Shown here: piece by piece, positions 1 to 5,226 of the stretch
How the letters are laid out: each line of letters opens with the position of its first letter
Numbering within the stretch: the stretch's first letter is position 1
NCBI GenBank assembly: GCA_964386405.1
Contig: CAYLRW010000084.1
Span: forward strand, 1 to 5,889
DNA from: RZYP01 sp964386405
GTDB lineage: Bacteria; Bacillota; Negativicutes; Acidaminococcales; Acidaminococcaceae
Length of the DNA: 5,889 nucleotides
Reading direction: 5' to 3'
The notes under the pieces: model-generated
The model's input: the letters and a program-made list of their open reading frames with translations, nothing else
The model's database searches: none
What the model was told of the DNA's origin: nothing
Made by a program: the position numbers and the translations under genes

Positions 1-46
1 GGTGGCGGGGAGACCCGTGTGGGTTCAAATCCCACCAACCGCACCA
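1..46 (+). tRNA. tRNA-Leu, 3' part only (5' end outside window)
   Basis: The window opens inside a tRNA. Visible are a long variable arm with a CGGG/CCCG stem around a GAGA loop (about 6-17), a T-arm GTGGG-TTCAAAT-CCCAC (19-35), the 3' acceptor strand CAACCGC (36-42), discriminator A and the encoded CCA ending at 46. The long variable arm makes it class II (Leu, Ser or Tyr). The A discriminator and the acceptor half ending CCGC-ACCA favour leucine, because bacterial tRNA-Ser normally has a G discriminator. The anticodon, D-arm and 5' acceptor strand lie upstream, so the isoacceptor cannot be given and Tyr is not strictly excluded. Confidence 0.88.
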
Positions 47-92
47 TATTGAAATTATCGAAGTTGGCTCAGAGCTTGACTTTGAAGCAGAT

Positions 93-121
93 ACCGTAGC
101 AAAAGCTACGGTGTTTTTTTT
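93..121 (+). terminator. Intrinsic terminator of the tRNA unit
   Basis: An 8-bp perfect stem, ACCGTAGC (93-100) and GCTACGGT (105-112), closes an AAAA loop. One G follows, then a run of eight T (114-121). It lies 47 nt past the tRNA 3' end and is a textbook rho-independent terminator for the tRNA transcript. Confidence 0.9.
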
Positions 122-170
122 ATTGCATCTTATCTGTTTATTCAAAATAATTAGAAAAAACTAAAATTTA

Positions 171-197
171 GCAGGATATTTCTAATATTCAGCGAAT
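171..197 (+). promoter_or_regulatory. Sigma-H (Spo0H)-type promoter for the 283-813 gene
   Basis: GCAGGATAT (171-179) matches the known sigma-H -35 consensus RnAGGAwWW at every defined position. AGCGAAT (191-197) matches the -10 consensus RnnGAAT at every defined position. The spacing is 11 nt, as in Bacillus sigma-H promoters. Transcription would start near 204, giving a leader of about 80 nt. No convincing sigma-A pair was found in the same interval. The sequence match is direct observation; use by a sigma-H orthologue is inference. Confidence 0.65.
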
Positions 198-223
198 ATA
201 ACTAAGAACAATGATATAGTGCG

Positions 224-246
224 GATAAATAATTTATAAATTTATC
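224..246. repeat. AT-rich inverted repeat in the leader of the 283-813 gene
   Basis: GATAAAT (224-230) and ATTTATC (240-246) form a 7-bp inverted repeat with a 9-nt AT-only spacer. It lies between the predicted transcription start and the ribosome binding site. It could be an operator or a weak 5'-UTR hairpin, but in such AT-rich sequence chance is a serious alternative. Confidence 0.3.
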
Positions 247-282
247 TTTGATTTTGAGCAGCCTAAGAGGGAGGATGGTATT

Positions 283-813
283 ATGGCTGATAAAAGAATG
301 AGAGATAAAAGCATAGCGGAAATAGAAGAAGAATTTCTTACATATGGCAAGATGAAAGACTGGCGCTCCTTGGACAGAAGCGCATCCTATTTAGCTATAA
401 GATATATGGCTAACGAACAGTACGAAGAAGCTTTAGAGGCGATAGTTTCATCTATGGCCATTCAGCTTTCCGGCTGCAGCGAAAACGGGTGTGTTTACAA
501 ATATGATGAGATTAAAGTTTGTACATATCATATCGGTTTAATTAAGGAATGCGGAGAGCAGCTTTGCCTGAGTCAAGCCAAATTAGAGAAAAAGGTGACT
601 GATTTATTAGGCGTTGCCTTTGGCATTTTGCCTTTTTCCTATTATGAACCTGAAACAGCAGTGGAAATTCTGAAAGATTGCCGCAATAAAAATTTTGACC
701 CTCAAAAGTATAATTATGACCATGTAAGACCTAAGGATGGCAAAATCAAGGCTGCGCAAGATCAAGAGAAGATAAATAAGCATCTAAGAATAGAACCATG
801 TCCTTGTTTCTAA
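283..813 (+). CDS. Cysteine-rich soluble protein of unknown function, 176 aa
   Basis: I do not recognise this family. The start is well supported: GAGGGAGGA (267-275) is a strong ribosome binding site 7 nt before the ATG. The protein has no signal peptide or membrane segment and should be cytoplasmic. The N-terminal third is charged and helical. Residues 27-62 (Trp27, YLAIRYMANEQYEEALEAI) have the spacing of a single TPR-like helical hairpin. There are eight cysteines, several in close pairs or clusters: Cys65/Cys70 (GCSENGC), Cys80, Cys90/Cys95, Cys about 133, and a C-terminal PCPCF with Cys173 and Cys175. This could reflect metal binding or redox chemistry, but no known cluster motif is complete. 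It is monocistronic, bounded by a sigma-H-like promoter and a terminator, which suggests expression at entry to stationary phase or sporulation. Function unknown; that it is a real gene is fairly sure. Confidence 0.85.
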   Translation: MADKRMRDKSIAEIEEEFLTYGKMKDWRSLDRSASYLAIRYMANEQYEEALEAIVSSMAIQLSGCSENGCVYKYDEIKVCTYHIGLIKECGEQLCLSQAKLEKKVTDLLGVAFGILPFSYYEPETAVEILKDCRNKNFDPQKYNYDHVRPKDGKIKAAQDQEKINKHLRIEPCPCF

Positions 814-846
814 AAACATCAGCAAGATTAAGCACGCATGGGGACA

Positions 847-880
847 CTAAAAACACCACTTAAAATGTGGTGTTTTTTAG
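847..880 (+). terminator. Intrinsic terminator after the 283-813 gene
   Basis: The hairpin arms AAAAACACCAC (849-859) and GTGGTGTTTTT (867-877) enclose a 7-nt TTAAAAT loop. The 3' arm carries the T run (873-878). With one bulged T the pairing extends to CT/AG at 847-848 and 879-880. It lies 34 nt past the stop codon at 811-813. The A-run on the 5' side makes it potentially bidirectional. Confidence 0.82.
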
Positions 881-881
881 C

Positions 882-909
882 CTACTGAAAATGTGCACAT
901 TTTCGGTAG
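882..909. repeat. 28-bp near-perfect palindrome
   Basis: CTACTGAAAATGTG (882-895) is followed directly by CACATTTTCGGTAG (896-909). The two 14-nt arms pair at every position with no spacer; the only non-Watson-Crick pair is T886:G905. It sits just after the terminator at 847-880 and about 50 nt before the next predicted promoter, and lacks a T-run, so it is not itself a normal terminator. Possible readings are an operator for a dimeric regulator, an extragenic repeat (REP/PU type), or the end of a degraded insertion element. The sequence alone does not decide. Confidence 0.7.
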
Positions 910-956
910 AGAAATTGCGTGTTTGGTAAAAAAGGGTTCTTTTACTAATGCGGATA

Positions 957-983
957 GCAGGGATAGTTAAGGCGGCAGCGAAT
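957..983 (+). promoter_or_regulatory. Second sigma-H-like promoter, upstream of the cyclase gene
   Basis: GCAGGGATA (957-965) and AGCGAAT (977-983) are 11 nt apart, the same spacing as the site at 171-197, and the two sites share the core GCAGG-N15-AGCGAAT. The -10 is a full match to the sigma-H consensus; the -35 has one mismatch (G for A in AGGA). Transcription would start near 990, downstream of the in-frame ATG at 948 and about 40 nt upstream of the ATG at 1029. This is the main reason for choosing the 1029 start. Confidence 0.5.
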
Positions 984-1028
984 ATTCCAACAATAATTAA
1001 AAAACTAAAAACAAGTGGGGAACTGGTC

Positions 1029-3053
1029 ATGAATAAGAGGGAAAGTTCTTTTGCTCAGATATTTAAGCATGTAAAAACGTTATTCATTACTTTTTTAGTA
1101 ACGTTTTTTGTTTTAATTTGTGCTTATGCAGTTTTTGAAAAACGTGATGTGGATACTGACAGGGCGTTTTTAGCCAGAGAACACGAATTATTTATTTCCA
1201 GCCAAAAGAGACTGCTGGCTCACGAATTGAACGAAAGAGTTTCGGATCTGCTGTATTTAGAAGAGAATGCTGTTTTTAATAATTATATTAATGGTAAGGG
1301 CTCTAAAGCAGACCTGGAAAACGATTGGCTTCTTTTCATCAGTAAAATGAAGAAATATAATCAAATCAGTTATCTTGATACCATGGGCAATGAGAATGTC
1401 AGGATTAACTTCAATGATGGCAAACCGGCAATTGTGGAACAGGCTCAATTACAAAATAAAAGTGCGAGAAAATATTTTCAAAAAAGCATAGAACTTGAAG
1501 ATAGGAATATTTATCGTTCGCCTTTGGATTTAAATGTGGAAAACGGCAAAATTGAGGAGCCGGCGAAGCCAACCTTACGTTTCGGAATGCCGGTTTTTGA
1601 TCAGAATGGAACGAAACGAGGCATATTGGTCCTAAATTATTTTGGCCGTTATATAATTGACAATATCAAACGGGCAAATCAAGAAACGAATTATATGCAG
1701 CTTGTGAATGAAAAAGGTTACTGGCTGGCTGGTCCTGAACAAAAGGATGAATGGGCATTCATGTATCCTGATAAAGCAGGAATTACTTTTGGCAATAAGT
1801 TCCCGGAAGAATGGGCGCGTATTCTTTCTGAAAAAAATGGGCAGTTTTTTAGTGCAAGAGGGCTGTTTACATTCCGCATGATTGAACCTGATGTTGAAGC
1901 CAGAACAAAATTGATAGATACAAATGATGCAGACATAAGAATAATAGGTTCTGAAGGCTCTTGGTTTCTTATTTCATATGTACCAGCAGCTGTTATTCCG
2001 TATGCAAATGCTGAAAACGGCTATTGGATAGCTTTAAAGAGGTTGCTCGACTTGCCGTCCTTGCTTTTGGCGCTTGTTTTTACTGCGAGTGCTTTTAATA
2101 TTTTGTTTTCGCTGTATCGTACGGAGAACGAAAAACTTAAGGAGATAGCTTCACATGATCTTATGACAGGGTGTTTATCCAGAAGAGCTGGCATTAAAAT
2201 TTTGGAAGCTGCTATGAAAAGCTCGGAACATAATAAAAAACCGTTGTCTATGCTTTTGCTGGATATAGATCATTTCAAGCGAGTTAACGATAATTGGGGT
2301 CACATGGTGGGTGATAAAGTTTTAAAACGCGTCGCAAAAATTGTTAAAGGCGAAGTGCGCGTTCAAGACAGCGTTATCAGGACGGGCGGGGAGGAGTTTG
2401 TGGTTCTGCTGCCAGATACTGACGCGCAGCAGGCTTTTCTAACAGCTGAAAGGCTGCGTGCCGCTATCGAAAGCTTTTCGCATCCTAATGTGGGTAAAAT
2501 TACGGCCAGCTTTGGAGTTGCTGAAAAAAGAAAAGATGATAATCGTCTTAGTTGGTACAAAAGAGTTGATGATGCTTTATATCATGCCAAAGAGACGGGT
2601 AGAAACCGCGTTTTTAACGCTGATGATCTGGATAAGGAGTTCCCGGTTGCTACAGTACAAATTGAATGGAAAAGTGAATGGGAAAGCGGTAATGAAGAAA
2701 TTGATAAACAACATCGTGAATTGGTAAGATTTGGCAATGAACTGATTTTTGATGTTTTTTCTGAGCAAAACAAAGAAAAAATTGAACCTAAATTGGATGA
2801 ATTTTTGAATCATGTAATTTTCCATTTCAATAGTGAAGAAGCAATATTGAACAAATCAAAGTTTAGCGGTACTAAGGAACATTCTGATACTCATAAAATA
2901 ATCATTGCTGATGCATTAAGGATGAAAGAGGCTTATTTAGCTGGAAAGCTTAAGCCGTCTGCTTTTTTCTCTTTTATCTTTGAAGATTTTATTGTGGGAC
3001 ACATGCTTAAGGAAGATATCAAATATTTCCCTTTTGTTCAGGAAAATTCTTGA
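1029..3053 (+). CDS. Membrane sensor diguanylate cyclase with C-terminal bacteriohemerythrin domain
   Basis: Predicted to make c-di-GMP from two GTP at the inner membrane. Domains (674-aa form): a short cytoplasmic N-terminus; TM1 about 18-36; a periplasmic sensor about 37-341 of double-Cache/PDC type (SPLDLN at 164-169, then a KPTLRFGMPVFD stretch); TM2 about 342-362; GGDEF domain about 370-530; hemerythrin domain about 545-674. The cyclase keeps DLMTG (377-381), Mg-binding Asp412 and Asp414 in LLLDIDHF, the active GGEEF loop (453-457) and an RxxD product-inhibition site, RVQD (444-447), exactly five residues before it. The hemerythrin part has the full di-iron ligand set His562, His599, Glu603, His618, His622, His658, Asp663, so O2, redox or NO sensing is likely. 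Start: ATG 1029 is preceded by GTGGGGAA (1015-1022) and a sigma-H-like promoter, and gives a normal short lead into TM1. An in-frame ATG at 948 would add 27 residues but has a weak site and lies upstream of that promoter. Probably monocistronic. Confidence 0.95.
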   Translation: MNKRESSFAQIFKHVKTLFITFLVTFFVLICAYAVFEKRDVDTDRAFLAREHELFISSQKRLLAHELNERVSDLLYLEENAVFNNYINGKGSKADLENDWLLFISKMKKYNQISYLDTMGNENVRINFNDGKPAIVEQAQLQNKSARKYFQKSIELEDRNIYRSPLDLNVENGKIEEPAKPTLRFGMPVFDQNGTKRGILVLNYFGRYIIDNIKRANQETNYMQLVNEKGYWLAGPEQKDEWAFMYPDKAGITFGNKFPEEWARILSEKNGQFFSARGLFTFRMIEPDVEARTKLIDTNDADIRIIGSEGSWFLISYVPAAVIPYANAENGYWIALKRLLDLPSLLLALVFTASAFNILFSLYRTENEKLKEIASHDLMTGCLSRRAGIKILEAAMKSSEHNKKPLSMLLLDIDHFKRVNDNWGHMVGDKVLKRVAKIVKGEVRVQDSVIRTGGEEFVVLLPDTDAQQAFLTAERLRAAIESFSHPNVGKITASFGVAEKRKDDNRLSWYKRVDDALYHAKETGRNRVFNADDLDKEFPVATVQIEWKSEWESGNEEIDKQHRELVRFGNELIFDVFSEQNKEKIEPKLDEFLNHVIFHFNSEEAILNKSKFSGTKEHSDTHKIIIADALRMKEAYLAGKLKPSAFFSFIFEDFIVGHMLKEDIKYFPFVQENS

Positions 3054-3058
3054 AAAGT

Positions 3059-3102
3059 TCAAAGACAGGCTCGCGCTGTTTTGCGAGCCTGTCTTTGATT
3101 TT
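3059..3102. terminator. Bidirectional terminator between convergent cyclase and LysR genes
   Basis: A 16-bp perfect stem, TCAAAGACAGGCTCGC (3059-3074) with GCGAGCCTGTCTTTGA (3083-3098), encloses an 8-nt loop. TTTT follows on the plus strand (3099-3102). On the minus strand the tail reads ACTTTTC, which is weaker. It occupies nearly all of the 53-bp gap between the cyclase stop and the LysR stop, so it should serve both genes. Confidence 0.88.
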
Positions 3103-3106
3103 GGGT

Positions 3107-3979
3107 TTATAGGTTTTTGCAGAGAGAAATAAAGTTCTGCATTGATTCGGTAAGGTATTTGTTTTTATGATAAGCTATGCTGAACTTTCTCTTTAACTCA
3201 ATTCCTTCAATTTGAAATGAATGCAGCAGACCATTATTTAATTCATTTTGTACCAGCCGCTTAGAGATAACTGCTGCGCCGATGCCGCTTAAAGCGGCAC
3301 TTTTAATAATATCGGAGCCGTTGCATTCCCAGGCTGGCCGCCACTTGATTTCATTAGCGGACATAGCGTTTTCAAATAATTCCCGTGTTCCGCTTCCTTT
3401 TTCTCTTACGATGAAACTAATGTTGGCGAGTTCGGTGCGAGAAACAGTTTCAACGTTATAAAGTGGGTGCTCTTTGCCACAAACAAGAGCCAACTCGTCG
3501 TTTTCAAAAGGGGTTGTAAAGATGTCGGGAGAATGGACCATGCCTTCGACTATTGCTAAGTCAACGGTGTTCAGGGCTATCAATTTTTCAATATCCAAAG
3601 TATTTTTGACAATGACATTAATTTGGAAATGCGGGTATTTTTTGGTAAAAGTACTTATCAGAGCGGGCAGCAAGCATTCGCCGATGGTAAGGCTGGCGCC
3701 AATTGTCATACTACCTATTTCCTCTTGGTTCTTGATAACCTGTTCCATTTCATTTACTAAAGAAGTTATATGTCGCGCATAGCTTAAAAGCCGGGAGCCA
3801 TTTTGGGTTATAAAGATGCGTTTGGAAAAACGTTCAAAGAGCTTTATGCCATAGTGTGCTTCTAATTCTGTTATTGCTTGACTGACAGTTGGCTGTGATA
3901 TGTACAATGCTTTTGCTGCTGCTGTCATACTGCCAAGGTCTGCCACGGTAATAAATATTGTTAAATGTCTTATTGTCAT
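3107..3979 (-). CDS. LysR-type transcriptional regulator (YeiE/CysL-like), probable regulator of adjacent yeiH
   Basis: A complete LysR-family protein of 290 residues, the usual length. The N-terminal winged helix-turn-helix has its recognition region at about 18-37 (SMTAAAKALYISQPTVSQAI), then a linker helix to about 88 and a two-lobed effector-binding domain of about 90-290. GASLTIGECLLP (94-105) and REKGSGTRELFE (about 192-203) are features I associate with the CysL/YeiE/CbbR branch. The start is supported by AAGAGGGA (plus-strand complement at 3986-3993) 6 nt before the ATG. It is transcribed away from a YeiH-family exporter with a 117-bp shared control region, the arrangement of enterobacterial yeiE/yeiH. 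YeiE and CysL relatives act in sulfite/sulfur control, so a sulfur-related effector is a reasonable inference, but the ligand cannot be read from sequence. Autoregulation is typical of the family. The subfamily call is less sure than the LysR call. Confidence 0.95.
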   Translation of the reverse strand: MTIRHLTIFITVADLGSMTAAAKALYISQPTVSQAITELEAHYGIKLFERFSKRIFITQNGSRLLSYARHITSLVNEMEQVIKNQEEIGSMTIGASLTIGECLLPALISTFTKKYPHFQINVIVKNTLDIEKLIALNTVDLAIVEGMVHSPDIFTTPFENDELALVCGKEHPLYNVETVSRTELANISFIVREKGSGTRELFENAMSANEIKWRPAWECNGSDIIKSAALSGIGAAVISKRLVQNELNNGLLHSFQIEGIELKRKFSIAYHKNKYLTESMQNFISLCKNL

Positions 3980-4096
3980 CTTATGTCCCTCTTATATAGA
4001 TAAAAAACTATGAACTTTATTATATAATAGTATTTTACAAAAGCACAATCTTTAAGTAAACTCAAAGGAGTTAATCTTTAAAAGAAAGGGTCTGTG
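3980..4096. promoter_or_regulatory. Divergent LysR/yeiH control region with overlapping -10 boxes
   Basis: For the LysR gene (minus strand) there is a TATAAT -10 (plus coordinates 4019-4024) and a TTGTGC -35 (4043-4048) at 18-nt spacing. For yeiH (plus strand) there is a TATAAT -10 at 4023-4028 with no recognisable -35 at 16-18 nt upstream, as expected for an activator-dependent promoter. The two -10 boxes overlap by two bases, so polymerase cannot occupy both at once. The short dyad ATAG-N8-CTAT (3996-4011) lies where the yeiH -35 should be and is a candidate LysR binding site. AT-richness makes the dyad call weak; the -10 boxes are stronger. Confidence 0.55.
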
Positions 4097-5146
4097 ATGA
4101 TTAATTTGAAAAAGTTTTTGTCTGGTATAATGTTTTGTTTTCTTTTGGGATTACCAGCCTGGTTTTTTGGTAATATGGTACCAATTATTGGTAGTCCTGT
4201 GGTAGGAATTATTATAGGTATGCTGCTTACAATGTTATTCCCAGAGTTATTAAAAACGAAATTGCTTACAAATGTTTTTAAAGAAACTTCTCTCGAAACC
4301 GGCGTAAAATATACGTCAAAAAAAATTCTGCAATATTCAATCATACTTCTCGGTTTCAGCATGAATCTTTTTCATGTCCTGCAAGTTGGCACGGAATCAC
4401 TATCTATCATAATCTGTACTCTGACCGCTTCCTTTGTCACGGCCTATTTTGCAGGTAAAATGCTGGGGCTTGACAATAAAATGACTATTTTGATAGGCGT
4501 CGGCACTTCTATTTGCGGCGGTTCCGCGATTGCGGCAACAGCTCCTGTTATCAAAGCCAAAGATGCAGATGTTGCGCATGCGATTTCTACTATTTTTCTT
4601 TTCAACATTATTGCAGTATTTATTTTCCCGGCGCTGGGTACTGCTTTTGGGATGAGTGACGTTGGTTTTGGTATGTGGGCAGGAACCGCTATTAACGACA
4701 CTTCGTCAGTGGTAGCCGCTGGCGCAGCTTGGAGCAATATGGTTGGCAATGACAAGGCTCTTGCGTATGCGACAATAGTCAAGCTGACAAGAACTTTGAT
4801 GATTGTACCAATTACTTTAGTACTGGCGTTCTTTACCGCACGTAATGCCAAAAAAGAGCTGGCATCTGCAGAAAGTTTCAGCATAGCGAGTGTTTTTCCT
4901 TGGTTCGTACTTTGGTTTCTTGTAACTGCCGTAATCAATACGTTTTTTGAACTTGGAACAGCATCAGCTATTTTTGTTATTATTGGAAAATATATGATCG
5001 TTATGGCTATGGTTGCAATCGGCCTTAATACGGATTTGAAAAAACTAATTAGAAATGGGTTTAAACCTATTTTTCTCGGTGTTTGCTGCTGGAGCGCCGT
5101 TGCAGTTGTTTCTTTGTTGGTTCAAAGAATTATCGGTATCTGGTAA
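4097..5146 (+). CDS. yeiH: YeiH-family putative sulfate/sulfite exporter (UPF0324)
   Basis: An integral membrane protein of 349 residues, normal for the family, with about ten hydrophobic segments along its whole length. Family signatures are visible: GVGTSICGGSAIAA (134-147) followed by APVIKAKDADVAHAI and an IFLFN helix, then GTAINDTSSVVAAG (196-209) and a VKLTRTLMIVP segment. The family (PF03601/COG2855) is annotated as putative sulfate exporters; members next to sulfonate-degradation genes (TauZ, CuyZ type) are assigned as sulfite exporters. Substrate and direction here are inference. Start: ATG 4097 is used because GAAAGGG (4084-4090) is 6 nt away; the adjacent in-frame GTG at 4094 would leave only 3 nt. 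An in-frame stop at 4079-4081 rules out any longer form. The gene is divergent from a LysR regulator that probably controls it, and is followed by its own terminator. Confidence 0.93.
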   Translation: MINLKKFLSGIMFCFLLGLPAWFFGNMVPIIGSPVVGIIIGMLLTMLFPELLKTKLLTNVFKETSLETGVKYTSKKILQYSIILLGFSMNLFHVLQVGTESLSIIICTLTASFVTAYFAGKMLGLDNKMTILIGVGTSICGGSAIAATAPVIKAKDADVAHAISTIFLFNIIAVFIFPALGTAFGMSDVGFGMWAGTAINDTSSVVAAGAAWSNMVGNDKALAYATIVKLTRTLMIVPITLVLAFFTARNAKKELASAESFSIASVFPWFVLWFLVTAVINTFFELGTASAIFVIIGKYMIVMAMVAIGLNTDLKKLIRNGFKPIFLGVCCWSAVAVVSLLVQRIIGIW

Positions 5147-5156
5147 TTGCTTTTTG

Positions 5157-5210
5157 TAAAAAAGACCACCTCGCGTTTGTGTTCTGCACGCGAAGTGGTC
5201 TTTCATTTAT
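5157..5210. terminator. Bidirectional terminator between yeiH and the TrpB2-like gene
   Basis: AAAGACCAC-C-TCGCG (5161-5175) pairs with CGCGA-A-GTGGTCTTT (5189-5203), a 14-bp stem with one C/A mismatch and a 13-nt loop. On the minus strand the stem is followed by a strong T-run from the AAAAAA at 5157-5163, so it terminates the TrpB2-like gene well. On the plus strand the tail TTTCATTTATT is a weaker U-tract for yeiH. Confidence 0.85.
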
Positions 5211-5226
5211 TGTGTGTTATTTATTA

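Noticed and set aside
1..46. tRNA 3' end as an integration (att) site of a mobile island
   Set aside because: I looked for a direct repeat of the T-arm/acceptor sequence elsewhere in the window and saw none, and no integrase or phage gene is present.
48..159. Open frame between the tRNA and the first gene
   Set aside because: It has no start codon and runs straight through a clear terminator hairpin; opening by chance is the simpler reading.
948..1028. In-frame ATG at 948 extending the cyclase by 27 residues
   Set aside because: Its only ribosome-site candidate (AAAGGG, 931-936) is weak and about 11 nt away, a sigma-H-like promoter lies inside the extension, and the extension adds nothing recognisable before the first membrane helix. 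Kept as a possible alternative, not as the call.
4094..4096. GTG start for yeiH one codon before the ATG
   Set aside because: Only 3 nt would separate it from GAAAGGG; the ATG at 4097 has normal spacing.
4444..4938. Long open frame antisense to yeiH (164 codons)
   Set aside because: It lies wholly inside a well-recognised membrane protein gene and its translation has no family resemblance. Other antisense or alternate-frame openings (e.g. 1718-1936, 2458-2727, 3474-3782, 5083-5472) were dropped for the same reason.
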